The notes: generated from the letters alone by a model not told the origin. Counted from the stretch's first letter, positions 1 through 9,230 are shown. The stretch is DNA of 34,903 bases from Rhodospirillaceae bacterium (GCA_018662005.1 JABJHA010000053.1:1-34903); one strand, 5' to 3'. Translations and numbers: made by a program.

Positions 1-53
1 AAATGCGGTCGGGATGAGACAATGATTAGCAAACGCCACCAATGCAGCGGCAT
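1..53 (-). CDS. Possible start of a partial gene at the window edge
   Basis: Downstream of the glycine-tailed protein gene, the minus strand has an ATG at 53-51 that opens a frame (MPLHWWRLLIIVSS...) running off the left edge, with a GAAAG-type ribosome site about six bases upstream. A second frame, in phase with the preceding gene after its TGA, is also open to the edge. Too little sequence is present to choose between them or to name a product. It may simply be downstream non-coding sequence. Confidence 0.2.
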   Translation of the reverse strand, partial: MPLHWWRLLIIVSSRPH

Positions 54-78
54 TAGTTCTTTCGGCAAAAAAATAATT

Positions 79-351
79 TCACAGAGCGTTTCGTCCGCCA
101 CTGTCACCGCCACCGCCGCTGTCGCCACTTTCGCCGCCACCACCACCACCGCCGCCGCCACTGCCGCCATCTCCACCTTCGCCGCCGCCGTCTCCACCCT
201 CACCGCCGCCGGAAGCCGCAGCAGGGTTGAGTTTCAGTAAGACAGGGGTTGCATAAATAACGGCGAACGTCAGACCCAGCTTCGACAAGGCGTGCCGTCG
301 TCCGGGGTTGACGTTCTGGTCGTCACTTTGATTGTTTAAGATCTTGTCCAT
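79..351 (-). CDS. Small exported protein with twin-arginine-like leader and poly-glycine tail
   Basis: The 90-residue protein has three parts: a polar N terminus (1-17), a twin-arginine-like leader with R18-R19 followed by a hydrophobic stretch ending near AAAS (about 20-47), and a tail from residue 48 made almost entirely of Gly with some Asp, Glu and Ser. A strong AAAAGGAG ribosome site lies just upstream of the ATG. The layout suggests export and possible processing after the Ala-rich site, leaving a glycine-rich peptide. No enzymatic function is recognisable. Similar short RR-leader proteins with glycine-rich tails occur in alphaproteobacteria, but I cannot name the family. The biased tail makes the opposite strand open, which creates a false antisense frame at 22-240. 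Confidence 0.7.
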   Translation of the reverse strand: MDKILNNQSDDQNVNPGRRHALSKLGLTFAVIYATPVLLKLNPAAASGGGEGGDGGGEGGDGGSGGGGGGGGGESGDSGGGGDSGGRNAL

Positions 352-418
352 CTTGGTTTCTCCTTTTTAGGCCGACGTAAAAAATTCCGGCCAACGTGTT
401 TTACCGCCCTTAAAAATG

Positions 419-1351
419 TCACTGGACCCGTTGCCAGAGCCCCGTACCCTGTTTGCAGACAGTACGATTGTTGACCCGTTTGCGGCCCTTAACATCGTAG
501 GTGCTCTGATACTCACGACAGGACTCTCCATTGGTACCTTGAAACGATCTGAGCGGCGTCAGTGTTGCGCTCAGGGATCCGTCCGGCCTGTTCCAGGCTG
601 TTGCCGCGCCATCGGCATTTTCATTCAGAACTTTCTGAACTGTATTAATCAGGATCGCCTGTTCGTTGCCTGGCAAAGCCGTGGAGTTGAAACCAAAGCT
701 GACCAGCTCGCGCTGGCGACTGGGGCGACTGGCGTAAGTGTCTGTCCGTTTGACGTAATAACCGACCTCAGGGGAATAGTAGAATGTCCGGGTTTGACGC
801 CAGAAGCTGGTACCGTCCAGGTAACGGTAGCAGGGAATTTTGAAGACATTGAAGGTGCCGGCAGCAACATCCAGAGATTGCGTTCCCTCGACCATGCACT
901 GCCAGCTTTGTTTATATTCGTTGTGTGTTGATCCGTCATTGGCATCGACGGATTGCAGGTAATCAAAGCGGCCGGTGGCGCCGACTTGCAAAGGCCATAG
1001 CAGTTTTGCATCAGCAGTCGTTGTTGATTTGCTGCGCCGGGTGCGATTCTGCCAGCCAATATCAGGTAGCAGGAAGTTGCGATGGATCCAGCGAATGATA
1101 CCGCGGTCGTCGCGCCAGGTAAGGGTTTCGCCATTTATCTCGATGACAGTATCTGTGCGGCCATCGTCAAAAATAAAACTCTCACCGACTGCGAGGTCGG
1201 GTAAATTTTCAGTCGCCATCTGCGGTCCGGTGTAAAAGGGTGTCGCTTCCTTGGCGGGGCCGGGCACTTGGGCGCAGCCACCAGCAAGCAGTAAAATCCC
1301 TAGTGTGGAGAAAAGAAGGGATTTGCTGAAAAACCCGGAGAAAAAATTCAT
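419..1351 (-). CDS. Putative outer-membrane or periplasmic lipoprotein
   Basis: From the ATG at 1351 the protein is 310 residues. It begins with a signal peptide (hydrophobic LLFSTLGILLL) and a lipobox-like LAGGC with the acylated cysteine near residue 26. The remaining soluble region has alternating beta-like segments and many Trp and Tyr residues (for example RGIIRW and YYVKRTDTY). Its function is not recognised. Two further in-frame starts exist upstream, GTG at 1360 and ATG at 1372. None has a well-spaced ribosome site, so the start is uncertain by up to seven residues. Nothing around it explains its role: it lies between a glycine-tailed exported protein on the same strand and divergent clpS. 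Confidence 0.7.
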   Translation of the reverse strand: MNFFSGFFSKSLLFSTLGILLLAGGCAQVPGPAKEATPFYTGPQMATENLPDLAVGESFIFDDGRTDTVIEINGETLTWRDDRGIIRWIHRNFLLPDIGWQNRTRRSKSTTTADAKLLWPLQVGATGRFDYLQSVDANDGSTHNEYKQSWQCMVEGTQSLDVAAGTFNVFKIPCYRYLDGTSFWRQTRTFYYSPEVGYYVKRTDTYASRPSRQRELVSFGFNSTALPGNEQAILINTVQKVLNENADGAATAWNRPDGSLSATLTPLRSFQGTNGESCREYQSTYDVKGRKRVNNRTVCKQGTGLWQRVQ

Positions 1352-1654
1352 CTTATTCACGGCACATACCATCCTTGATCTGTTTTACCCATCCCGGAAT
1401 GCCGATGTGCTCAGGAGTCGGCACCTTTGGGCTTCGATTCTGATGAAAGGTAGGGGTTCGCACCTGAACAGAAGATGAATTCAATTTTTGGAAAATTTAT
1501 TACATAAAACAATAGCTTAATGGAGCTTTGCCAGGGGGGATCACTTAACAATATCAAGTAATAATGACGTTCACCCCTTTTCCGCAGGATAAAAAAACAC
1601 ATATAATACAATAATTGTGATCAGATTTTTTGTGTTGAGAGCCAAGGGATTTCC
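1352..1654. other. Divergent intergenic region upstream of clpS
   Basis: This stretch of about 300 bp separates the minus-strand lipoprotein from plus-strand clpS. It is visibly AT-rich from 1480 to 1640 and should contain promoters for both genes. No convincing coding sequence, RNA gene or repeat was seen. The open frames crossing it have no ribosome sites or protein-like composition. Confidence 0.5.
1602..1607 (+). promoter_or_regulatory. Candidate -10 element for clpSA
   Basis: A perfect TATAAT lies 48 bases before the clpS ATG in an AT-rich stretch. No good TTGACA-like -35 is present at 16-18 bases, so this is a positional guess based on the -10 alone. Confidence 0.35.
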
Positions 1655-2011
1655 ATGAGCAAGCCATACGGCGCAAGCGTCCCGGGACAGGGTGGAGGCG
1701 ATGATGATTTTGAAGTTGGAATCGCCACTAAAACGCGCCCGAAAACCAAAAAACCGGCCATGTATAAAGTGCTGATGTTGAACGATGACTACACGCCCAT
1801 GGAATTCGTCGTTCATGTGCTTGAGCGCTACTTTGGCAAATCATCCGAAGAATCGACCCGGATCATGCTGCATGTGCATCAGCGCGGTGTCGGGGTTTGT
1901 GGGGTTTTTACCCATGAACTGGCGGAAACCAAGGCTACTCAAGTGATGGACCTGGCCCGTCAGAACGACCACCCGCTGCAATGCACCATCGAAAAAGACG
2001 GAGACGATTGA
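1655..2011 (+). CDS. clpS: ATP-dependent Clp protease adaptor ClpS
   Basis: ClpS binds proteins with destabilising N-terminal residues and hands them to ClpAP. The 118-residue protein has the expected flexible N-terminal arm (1-35), then the folded core with [11 protein letters not shown], which carries the Asn/Asp residues and Met gate of the substrate pocket. It is followed by [11 protein letters not shown] and the THELAETK segment that contacts ClpA. An AAGGGA ribosome site precedes the ATG. The stop codon lies five bases before the clpA start, the usual proteobacterial arrangement, indicating co-transcription. The aat gene in the same window supplies another enzyme of this pathway. Confidence 0.96.
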   Translation: MSKPYGASVPGQGGGDDDFEVGIATKTRPKTKKPAMYKVLMLNDDYTPMEFVVHVLERYFGKSSEESTRIMLHVHQRGVGVCGVFTHELAETKATQVMDLARQNDHPLQCTIEKDGDD

Positions 2012-2016
2012 CCCTT

Positions 2017-4344
2017 ATGTTATCGAGAAATCTGGAACAAACCCTGCACCGGGCATTGGCTATGGCAACCGAACGCCGTCATGAATATGCTACCCTTGAA
2101 CACCTGCTGATGGCGTTGACTGATGATCAGGACGCCGTTGCTGTGCTGAGGGCCTGCGGGGTCGACCTGGATCAATTGCGTCAGAATTTGGTCGATTTCA
2201 TCAATGACGAACTGGCTGAAATCCGGCTCGATTCGCCAACTGATACACCCATGGCCGATCCCAAGCCGACGGCCGGTTTCCAGCGCGTCGTGCAGCGGGC
2301 GATTATTCATGTGCAGTCTTCGGGTCGCGAAGAAGTCACCGGCGCCAATATTCTGGTAGCGCTGTTTTCCGAACGCGAGTCACATGCTGTCTATTTTCTG
2401 CAAATCCACGATATGTCGCGCCTTGATGCGGTCAATTACATCTCCCACGGCATCGCCAAGGTGCCCGGCAAGGATCGCCCCGCAGCTGTTAGCGGTGCCG
2501 ATGAAGACATGGCGGCGGAGGATATTGTCAAGACAGCCGATGAAGCGCTTGAGGCTTATTGCGTCAACCTCAACCAAAAAGCCCAGGAAGACGGCATTGA
2601 TCCCCTGATTGGTCGTAATGCCGAGGTGGACCGGACCATTCAAATCTTGTGCCGTCGCTCGAAAAATAACCCGCTTTACGTGGGCGACCCCGGCGTTGGC
2701 AAAACCGCCATTGCCGAAGGGCTGGCCCGGCGCATCGTTAAAGGTGAGGTCCCCGACGTCCTTAAAGAAGCAACCATTTACGCCCTCGACATGGGCTCAT
2801 TGCTGGCCGGAACCCGCTACCGTGGCGATTTCGAGGAACGACTGAAGGGGGTCATCAAGGAACTCGAAGACATGCCCCACGCGATCATGTTCATCGATGA
2901 GATTCACACCGTTATTGGCGCTGGTGCGACCAGCGGTGGTTCCATGGATGCCTCGAATATTCTTAAACCTTCCCTGGCTAACGGCAAACTGCGCTGCATG
3001 GGTTCCACCACCTACAAGGAATACCGCTCGCACTTTGAAAAGGACCGGGCCCTGGTCCGTCGCTTCCAGAAGATCGATATTCATGAGCCTTCCGTCGAGG
3101 ACACGGTGAAGATTCTTAAAGGCCTGAAGCCTTATTTTGAGGAACACCATAACGTCACCTACAGTGCCGAGGCCCTGCGCACCGCCGTTGAGCTGTCGGC
3201 GCGTTATATCAATGATCGCAAGCTGCCTGACAAAGCCATCGACATTATTGACGAAGTCGGCGCTTCGCGGATGTTGCTGGCCAAGGCCAAGCGGCGCAAG
3301 AAGATCACCGTCAAGGATGTCGAGGAAACCGTCGCCATGATCGCCCGGATTCCGCCCAAAAGCGTCTCCAGTGATGATCGCAAGGCCCTGAAAACCCTTG
3401 AAATGGACTTGAAGACCATGGTTTTCGGTCAGGACAAGGCGATTAACGCCCTTTCCAGCGCCATCAAGATGTCACGGGCTGGCCTTCGCGAGCCTGAGAA
3501 ACCCATCGGGGCCTATCTGTTCTCGGGCCCCACGGGTGTTGGCAAGACCGAGGTTGCGCGCCAGTTGTCGATGACCCTGGGCGTCGATCTTGTCCGTTTC
3601 GATATGTCCGAATACATGGAACGCCACAGCGTCTCGCGCCTGATTGGCGCACCGCCGGGCTATGTCGGCTTTGATCAGGGTGGTCTTTTGACCGACGCCG
3701 TAGATCAGCAGCCCCATACGGTGTTGTTGCTTGATGAGATCGAGAAGGCGCATCCGGACCTGTTTAACATCCTGTTGCAAGTGATGGATCACGGCAAACT
3801 GACGGACCATCATGGCAAGAGCGTCGATTTCCGCAATGTCATTTTGATCATGACCACCAATGCCGGTGCCGCCGAACTGGCCAAACCGGCTATCGGTTTT
3901 GAGCGTTCAGAACGTACCGGCGACGATACGGAAGCTATTGAGCGCATGTTCACACCGGAATTTCGCAACCGGCTGGACGCCACCATCACCTTCGACAGCC
4001 TGTCGCCGGAATCGGTGTCGCGGGTTGTCGACAAATTCATTATTGAGCTTGAAGCGCAACTGGGAGATCGCAACGTCATCATCGAATTGACCGATGATGC
4101 CCGTGAGTGGCTTGCCAAAAAGGGTTACGACAAGTTGTTTGGCGCAAGGCCACTGGCCCGTGTTATTCAGGAGCACATCAAAAAACCGCTGGCCGAGGAA
4201 TTGTTGTTCGGCAAACTTTCCGATGGCGGCGTCGTCAGGGTGTCTATCGTCAAGGGCAAGGCAGCCTTCGATTATCCTGATCCGGAGCCTCGCAAACCCC
4301 CGAAAAAGGTCAACAAGGGCAAGAAACCGGCACTGGTCAAATAG
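2017..4344 (+). CDS. clpA: ATP-dependent Clp protease ATP-binding subunit ClpA
   Basis: ClpA is the AAA+ unfoldase that feeds substrates into ClpP. The protein is 775 residues from the ATG at 2017, whose sequence [10 protein letters not shown] matches the family start. The longer frame beginning at 1981 overlaps clpS and is not needed. The domains are an N-terminal Clp repeat domain (about 1-150), AAA domain 1 with Walker A GDPGVGKT near residue 223 and FIDEIHT as Walker B, and AAA domain 2 with GPTGVGKT near 504 and [10 protein letters not shown]. The C terminus is a short Lys/Pro-rich tail. The final TAG shares one base with the GTG of the next gene. Confidence 0.97.
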   Translation: MLSRNLEQTLHRALAMATERRHEYATLEHLLMALTDDQDAVAVLRACGVDLDQLRQNLVDFINDELAEIRLDSPTDTPMADPKPTAGFQRVVQRAIIHVQSSGREEVTGANILVALFSERESHAVYFLQIHDMSRLDAVNYISHGIAKVPGKDRPAAVSGADEDMAAEDIVKTADEALEAYCVNLNQKAQEDGIDPLIGRNAEVDRTIQILCRRSKNNPLYVGDPGVGKTAIAEGLARRIVKGEVPDVLKEATIYALDMGSLLAGTRYRGDFEERLKGVIKELEDMPHAIMFIDEIHTVIGAGATSGGSMDASNILKPSLANGKLRCMGSTTYKEYRSHFEKDRALVRRFQKIDIHEPSVEDTVKILKGLKPYFEEHHNVTYSAEALRTAVELSARYINDRKLPDKAIDIIDEVGASRMLLAKAKRRKKITVKDVEETVAMIARIPPKSVSSDDRKALKTLEMDLKTMVFGQDKAINALSSAIKMSRAGLREPEKPIGAYLFSGPTGVGKTEVARQLSMTLGVDLVRFDMSEYMERHSVSRLIGAPPGYVGFDQGGLLTDAVDQQPHTVLLLDEIEKAHPDLFNILLQVMDHGKLTDHHGKSVDFRNVILIMTTNAGAAELAKPAIGFERSERTGDDTEAIERMFTPEFRNRLDATITFDSLSPESVSRVVDKFIIELEAQLGDRNVIIELTDDAREWLAKKGYDKLFGARPLARVIQEHIKKPLAEELLFGKLSDGGVVRVSIVKGKAAFDYPDPEPRKPPKKVNKGKKPALVK

Positions 4345-5450
4345 TGAAAGCCAGCTTTCTCGACGGCATTCGTGTTCTCGACCTGAGCCAATACCTGCCG
4401 GGGCCTTCGGCGACCCAGATGCTGGCTGACATGGGCGCCGATGTGATCAAGGTCGAACCGCCCCAGGGCGACCCTCTGATGGGTATGAGTCCCCTTGATG
4501 GCGGCCCTGACGGGGAACCATTTTATAAAGCCGTCAATGCCGGTAAAGCGGTTCTGCGTATTGATCTTAAGTCGACGCAAGGCCGGGACGGGTTTGAGAC
4601 GTTGCTTAAGCGGGCCGATGTATTGCTGGAATCCTACCGCCCCGGGGTCATGGACCGGCTCGGGTTTGGCCGCGATGTGCTGACATCCCTTAACCCCGGT
4701 CTTGTCCACTGTGCGCTGACCGGTTACGGCCAGCAGGGCCCGAAAAGCGGCGAGGGCGGTCATGATATCAACTATATCGCTTTAACGGGCGGTTTGGCGG
4801 TAACAGGGACTGCCGATACACCCGTTGCCGGTTGGCCACCAGCTGCCGATTACACTGGCGCTCTAAATTCCGTCAATGCCATTCTGGCCGCCCTGTTGGG
4901 GCGTCAAAATACCGGCAAAGGGACCTATCTGGATATCGCTATGGCCGATACCTTCATGGCCTGGCAGCCCTGGGGCATGACCGGCCAGGTCCAGGGGGCC
5001 GCCATGAAGCGGCAGGGCAATTTACTCAACGGCGGGGCTGCCTGTTACCGGGTCTATTCTGTAAGCGGTGGGCGTTTTGTCACGCTGGGTGCTCTGGAGC
5101 CAAAATTCTGGGCGAATTTTTGCGACGCCGTCGGCCATCCTGAGTGGACATCCAGACAACAGGACAGGCTTCCACAAACGGATCTGATGGGCGAGGTTGA
5201 AGCCTTGTTCGCATCCCATGATCTGGAATATTGGGAAAGCACGTTGGCGTCTGTGGATTGCTGTTATCAGGCGGTGCTGGATTATGATCAGGCTGCCGAT
5301 CATGAGCAGACCAAAATCCGAAAACTGGTCCGCAAATCGACCGATCATGCGCAGGTGTTATGGCCGGTTCATGTTGATGGTGAGGCGCTGGATGATCGCC
5401 AGCCCGTAACAGAAATAAACCTAAACCAATCACTTAAAAAATGGCAGTAA
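4344..5450 (+). CDS. CaiB/BaiF-type (family III) CoA-transferase
   Basis: Family III CoA-transferases move CoA between carboxylic acids, or act as racemases in the AMACR branch. The 368-residue protein has the family pattern: DGIRVLDLSQYLPGP at the N terminus, GADVIKVEPP, the RPGVMDRLGFG segment, and GKGTYLDIAMADT, whose Asp near residue 202 matches the catalytic aspartate position. It starts at a GTG overlapping the clpA TAG by one base, so translation is probably coupled. The CoA substrate cannot be read from sequence. The length is somewhat short for formyl-CoA transferases and close to the alpha-methylacyl-CoA racemase-like members. Confidence 0.88.
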   Translation: MKASFLDGIRVLDLSQYLPGPSATQMLADMGADVIKVEPPQGDPLMGMSPLDGGPDGEPFYKAVNAGKAVLRIDLKSTQGRDGFETLLKRADVLLESYRPGVMDRLGFGRDVLTSLNPGLVHCALTGYGQQGPKSGEGGHDINYIALTGGLAVTGTADTPVAGWPPAADYTGALNSVNAILAALLGRQNTGKGTYLDIAMADTFMAWQPWGMTGQVQGAAMKRQGNLLNGGAACYRVYSVSGGRFVTLGALEPKFWANFCDAVGHPEWTSRQQDRLPQTDLMGEVEALFASHDLEYWESTLASVDCCYQAVLDYDQAADHEQTKIRKLVRKSTDHAQVLWPVHVDGEALDDRQPVTEINLNQSLKKWQ

Positions 5451-5469
5451 ACTATTGAAGTAAAATATT

Positions 5470-6024
5470 TTACTTGCACGGTTGGTCGTCGAGTATGGCT
5501 GCCTGAAGGGCTCCTAGCGAAGGAATAGGCATCAATGAACGGCCACCAATGGCGATACTTTGCGAACGCCTTTCGCCTTTCGCGTTGATACGGTCGATAA
5601 CCGCCATCCGGCATTCACTACAGGTGTTGGCCAGGGCCAGGCCGGTCGCCCCGTTCTTATCGGTTCTTTGCATGATGATGCAGCGTTTTCCGTCGCTCTT
5701 GGCAGCCTTTTGGGCAGCCGTCGGGGCGTTATCGCTTGCCGAGGGGCGGCACGAACTGTCGGAGGTAATCCTCGATTGACCGGGGCCGCGAAAGGACAGG
5801 TCTGTGGTTGTTTTCGGGGCCAGTGTATAGGTTCGGTTGATGGGTGCCGCTGCGCTGGGGCGTTTGCGTTGAAGTTGGACAATGCGGCAGGAGCCACAGG
5901 TGTTGATCAGTTGTTCACCGCGCAAGGTTTTGACCAGCCGGGTGCATTTCAAGGCAGCCTCGGCAGGGGGCAGTGCGATCAACCAGATAAACAGGGAGGC
6001 AAAAACGATTTGCAATTTGATCAT
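5470..6024 (-). CDS. Secreted protein with duplicated cysteine module (NTCxxCR)
   Basis: The 184-residue protein has a clear signal peptide (IVFASLFIWLIALPPAEA) with cleavage near residue 23. The mature part appears to be two copies of one module. Copy 1 has C27, NTC43GSC46R and C92. Copy 2 has C115, NTC135SEC138R and C183. The spacing from the CxxC to the last Cys is 46 and 45 residues. The even number of cysteines in an exported protein suggests disulfides, and a metal site is less likely. The function is unknown. The gene ends a minus-strand run and faces the CoA-transferase gene 19 bp away. Confidence 0.72.
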   Translation of the reverse strand: MIKLQIVFASLFIWLIALPPAEAALKCTRLVKTLRGEQLINTCGSCRIVQLQRKRPSAAAPINRTYTLAPKTTTDLSFRGPGQSRITSDSSCRPSASDNAPTAAQKAAKSDGKRCIIMQRTDKNGATGLALANTCSECRMAVIDRINAKGERRSQSIAIGGRSLMPIPSLGALQAAILDDQPCK

Positions 6025-6046
6025 ACGAAATAGTAGGGCGAAAAGG

Positions 6047-7213
6047 TTAAGACCTTTTGAACGGCGAGTGATCGCTTAAGGAGTCGATCTCTTCATGCAC
6101 GGCTTCTGTTTCTTCGCGCAGGAAACGGGCGACCGCTTCCCTGAATCCGGAATCGGCGATCCAGTGGGCGCTGTACGTGGGGTGGGGAAGGTAACCGCGC
6201 TGCAGTTTGTGTCCACCCTGGGCACCGGCCTCGACCCGGGCCAGGCCGTTTTTGATGGCGAAATCAATGGCCTGGTAGTAACAGATCTCGAAATGCAGGA
6301 ATTTAAAGTTCTCAAGGCAACCCCAATAGCGTCCGTAAAGGGTATCGCCACCGATCAGGTTAAGGGCCCCGCCAACGCACTGACCGTCCTGTTCGGCCAT
6401 AATCAGCAAGACTTTACCCGCCATTGTCTCCCCCAATCGGGTGAAAAAATTCCGGTTCAGGTAAGCCTGGCCCCATTTTTTGTCCGAGGTATCCCGATAA
6501 AAGCGATAAAAGGCGTCCCAATGGCGGGGCTCGATCTCTGGTCCTGTTAAAGTGCGGATGTTGACGTCGTGCTGATCAACGGCGCGGCGTTCCTTGCGGA
6601 TCATTTTGCGTTTGCGCGAAGAAAGAGCCCCAAGAAAATCATCAAATGAGCCAAATCCGTGATTGAGCCAGTGAAACTGCCGGTCCGTTCGCTGCAACAT
6701 GCCCAATTCACCACACAGTTGCCATTCCTCCTCACTGGCAAAGGTTATATGGAAAGAAGACACCTCAAGGCGCTGCGCCAACTGGACAAGGCCAGCAATC
6801 ATCGTTGTTTGTATGGCCCGCTGTTTCTCAGGCGCCAAATCCTGACGGACAAGAATTCGCCTGCCGGTAACCGGGGTGAACGGTACTGCAGCCTGTAATT
6901 TTGGATAATACTGGCCGCCGGCACGGTGGAAGGCATCGGCCCAACCCCAGTCGAAGACATATTCTCCGTAGGAATTATTCTTCAGATAAAGCGGGACAAC
7001 GGCAAGCGGGGCCGTGTTCTCATCCCCCAGCACCAGATGCTGGGGTAACCAACCTGCCTCGGACCCGACCGATCCGCTTTGCTCCATGGCGCAAAGAAAG
7101 GCGTGGCTGACGAAGGGGTCGTCGTTTCCCGCACAACAGTTCCAGTCGGCCGCACTGATTTCGTCAATGTCGCCCAGAACCTTGATGACTTGCGTTTCAC
7201 TTCCGTCCGGCAT
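6047..7213 (-). CDS. FemAB-like / GNAT-fold acyltransferase (DUF482 type)
   Basis: At 388 residues from the ATG at 7213, this protein resembles the FemAB-like family formerly called DUF482. Features are AADWNCCAGNDDPFVSHAFL near the N terminus, FLGALSSRKRKMIRKERR in the middle, and GGALNLIGGDTLYGRYWG followed by a downstream QGGHKLQRGY-type segment. Members are presumed to be N-acyltransferases related to the GNAT and peptidoglycan aminoacyl-transferase folds, with substrates unknown. The longer frame reaching 7372 would overlap the RidA gene and lacks family-like sequence there, so the internal ATG is preferred. No strong ribosome site precedes it. Confidence 0.85.
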   Translation of the reverse strand: MPDGSETQVIKVLGDIDEISAADWNCCAGNDDPFVSHAFLCAMEQSGSVGSEAGWLPQHLVLGDENTAPLAVVPLYLKNNSYGEYVFDWGWADAFHRAGGQYYPKLQAAVPFTPVTGRRILVRQDLAPEKQRAIQTTMIAGLVQLAQRLEVSSFHITFASEEEWQLCGELGMLQRTDRQFHWLNHGFGSFDDFLGALSSRKRKMIRKERRAVDQHDVNIRTLTGPEIEPRHWDAFYRFYRDTSDKKWGQAYLNRNFFTRLGETMAGKVLLIMAEQDGQCVGGALNLIGGDTLYGRYWGCLENFKFLHFEICYYQAIDFAIKNGLARVEAGAQGGHKLQRGYLPHPTYSAHWIADSGFREAVARFLREETEAVHEEIDSLSDHSPFKRS

Positions 7214-7262
7214 CAATAATAAGTGAGGCCAAAGACCGGATAAAACAAGCCTTAAGGTGGTT

Positions 7263-7730
7263 TTATGAAATTTCGAAGATGCCGTCGACTTCGACTGCCA
7301 CACCCAGCGGCAGCGACGGTGCACCGACGGCGAAACGGGCGTGTTTGCCTGCCTCACCAAAGACCTCGGCAATCAGGTCAGAAGCGCCATTGATAACCTT
7401 TGGCTGGTCGGTGAAGTCGGCCGTGCAATTGACAAAGCCGCCCAGTTTGACCACTTGTTGAACCCGCTCAAGATCACCCGCGCAGGCATCCTTGAGTTGC
7501 GCCAGCAGGTTGATGGCGCAAATACGGGCCGCCTGATAACCATCATCGACGCTAAAATTATCACCAACAGTTCCCTGGTATTGCAGTTCCCCGTTAAGCA
7601 TCGTGACTTGTCCGGATATAAAAACCAGGTTGCCGCTTATAACGTAAGGTATGTAGTTGGCGGCGGGAGCCGCCGGCTTGGGTAATTCGACACCCATATC
7701 AAGCAGGCGCTGTTCGATGGTTCCGGCCAT
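7263..7730 (-). CDS. RidA/YjgF/YER057c/UK114 family protein
   Basis: The 155-residue protein has the long RidA-family layout: YVISGNLVFISGQV near residues 28-42, a long middle helix, and the C-terminal HARFAVGAPSLPLGVAVEVDGIFEI. The Arg in HARFAV and the Glu in VEVDG correspond to the key Arg and the conserved Glu of RidA enzymes, which hydrolyse reactive enamine/imine intermediates. The exact substrate and subgroup are not certain. It sits 18 bp after the receiver/metallo-hydrolase gene and 49 bp before the FemAB-like gene, probably in one operon. Confidence 0.88.
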   Translation of the reverse strand: MAGTIEQRLLDMGVELPKPAAPAANYIPYVISGNLVFISGQVTMLNGELQYQGTVGDNFSVDDGYQAARICAINLLAQLKDACAGDLERVQQVVKLGGFVNCTADFTDQPKVINGASDLIAEVFGEAGKHARFAVGAPSLPLGVAVEVDGIFEIS

Positions 7731-7748
7731 GATTTTTATCCAAATTTA

Positions 7749-8990
7749 TTAAATTTTCAGGTGGGTTCTGTCTGTTGGCGCTTCGCAAACAACGCTTGAG
7801 CCCATGTCTTCCAGCATCGTCCGGGCGGTTGCCAGTTTGGCATCGATGGCGTCATCATCCTGGTCCGGGTCGTGATGAAACAGATACAGGGTCTTTACCT
7901 TGGCCTGGGCAGCCAGATCGACGACCTGACCAATACATGAATGGCCCCATCCGACCTTGCCGTTGGCATATTCTTCATCCGTATAGGTGCTGTCCGTAAT
8001 CAGGGCGTCGGCGCCTTCGATGAACTTGACCAGCCGCTTAACGTAGAACGGGTCATAATGTTCCTCGTCGGATTCCAGGAACAGCTCGTTATCGGTGATG
8101 TAACAGATCGAGCGCCCTTTGTATTCGATGCGGTAACCCAGACACTGCCCCGGATGGTGCAACAGCATTGTCCTGATGGTGATACCGTCAAATTCGAGGA
8201 CTTCCTCGTGCAGGTCACGGAAGGTGACACTTGAGGCGAATTCCTGAATGGTTATGGGGAAATAGACCCCATCCATTTGAGCCGAAATCAACTGGTGGAC
8301 CGTAATATCATCATGACGAGGGCCGAATACTTCAAAAATATTGCCCTGAATATACAGCGGCACGAAGAAGGGCAGGGCGTTGATGTGGTCCCAATGGGGG
8401 TGGGAGATGAAAATCTTTGCCTCGATCTTCTTTTTTCCCAGTCCCATCATCCAGTTAGACAATTCCTTGATGCCACTACCGGCATCGAAAATAAGAAAAT
8501 CGCCGCGTGAGAATTCAATGGTCACACACGATGTATTACCACCGTAGCGGATGCTTTTCTCACCGGGTACGGGCAAGGTGCCACGGACACCCCAGAAAGA
8601 CAGGTCCATCATGTCTTCAAGGATCCGGTTGACCGTATCGACAAAAGTCTTTTCGCGGATGGGCTTGGTGATGAAGCCATCGATGCCGCTATCAAAGGCG
8701 CGTTTGCGGTCATAATGGTAAGATTTTGATGAAACGACGATCAGTTTTGTCTTGGCCAGTTCGGGATGCTGGCGCAACTGGGCGCACCATTCCATACCAT
8801 CAAGGCCCGGCATCATCAGGTCGAACAGGACACAGTCCGGTTTTGCATCGGCAATTTGATCAATGGCGATGGTGCTGTCGGTATGGAACGTTGCTTGATG
8901 ACCACCATCGATTAACAGGGTGGCCATGAATTCAGCCATTTCCGGGTCATCATCAACGACGAAAAAATTCAATTTTGCTGTATCCGACAT
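7749..8990 (-). CDS. Response regulator receiver domain fused to metallo-beta-lactamase-fold hydrolase
   Basis: This 413-residue protein has two joined domains. Residues 1-128 are a receiver domain with acidic D13-D14, phospho-acceptor D57 in FDLMMPG, the S/T switch in VVSSKS, and K109 in FITKP. From about 130 a metallo-hydrolase domain follows, with the metal motif H197-P-H199-W-D201-H202, then HHPGQ, ITDNE, a GWGHS motif and LFHHDP, resembling RNase Z/phosphodiesterase-type members. Phosphorylation may control the hydrolase. An AAGGAC ribosome site precedes the ATG. No histidine kinase is adjacent, and the substrate is unknown. Genes 3' of it (RidA-family, FemAB-like, secreted Cys protein) are closely spaced on the same strand. 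Confidence 0.9.
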   Translation of the reverse strand: MSDTAKLNFFVVDDDPEMAEFMATLLIDGGHQATFHTDSTIAIDQIADAKPDCVLFDLMMPGLDGMEWCAQLRQHPELAKTKLIVVSSKSYHYDRKRAFDSGIDGFITKPIREKTFVDTVNRILEDMMDLSFWGVRGTLPVPGEKSIRYGGNTSCVTIEFSRGDFLIFDAGSGIKELSNWMMGLGKKKIEAKIFISHPHWDHINALPFFVPLYIQGNIFEVFGPRHDDITVHQLISAQMDGVYFPITIQEFASSVTFRDLHEEVLEFDGITIRTMLLHHPGQCLGYRIEYKGRSICYITDNELFLESDEEHYDPFYVKRLVKFIEGADALITDSTYTDEEYANGKVGWGHSCIGQVVDLAAQAKVKTLYLFHHDPDQDDDAIDAKLATARTMLEDMGSSVVCEAPTDRTHLKI

Positions 8991-9230
8991 GTAAGTCCTT
9001 GCGAATATGCGATTTCAGGGCCGTGGCCTTAAGAATTATCGGTCACTTTAATATGTAGTCAATGCCATTGCGATAAGGAATAGCCAGTTTACCTCTTTAG
9101 CTGAAAGGTTCCTTAACAATATTTTGACGGTGGTGATACAGATAATTTCAAAAAGAGGGCGGTCCCGGATTATAGAAATCCAGGGCCGCCCCAAGTTTCC
9201 CAGGGAGGATCCCCTATAATCTTCTGTCCT
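8991..9230. other. Intergenic region between nrdJ and the receiver/hydrolase gene
   Basis: The left half should contain the promoter for the receiver/hydrolase gene on the minus strand, though no confident -35/-10 pair was identified. The right half contains the nrdJ terminator hairpin. No coding sequence was seen. Confidence 0.5.
9150..9191 (-). terminator. Rho-independent terminator of nrdJ
   Basis: On the minus strand, 9191-9178 pairs with 9170-9157 as a 14-base-pair GC-rich stem (two G-U pairs in RNA) with a 7-base loop. A run of U from an A5 tract at 9150-9154 follows almost immediately. It lies 40 bp after the nrdJ stop. Confidence 0.85.

Noticed and set aside
22-240. Plus-strand frame rich in Ala and Thr
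   Set aside because: It is the antisense of the poly-glycine coding repeat of the minus-strand gene and has no protein-like features.
352-418. GGCCG ... CGGCC hairpin between the first two genes
   Set aside because: A five-base stem with a 13-base loop and no clear U-run is too weak to call a terminator.
7214-7372. N-terminal extension of the FemAB-like protein frame
   Set aside because: It overlaps the RidA gene on the same strand, and its sequence does not look like the family.
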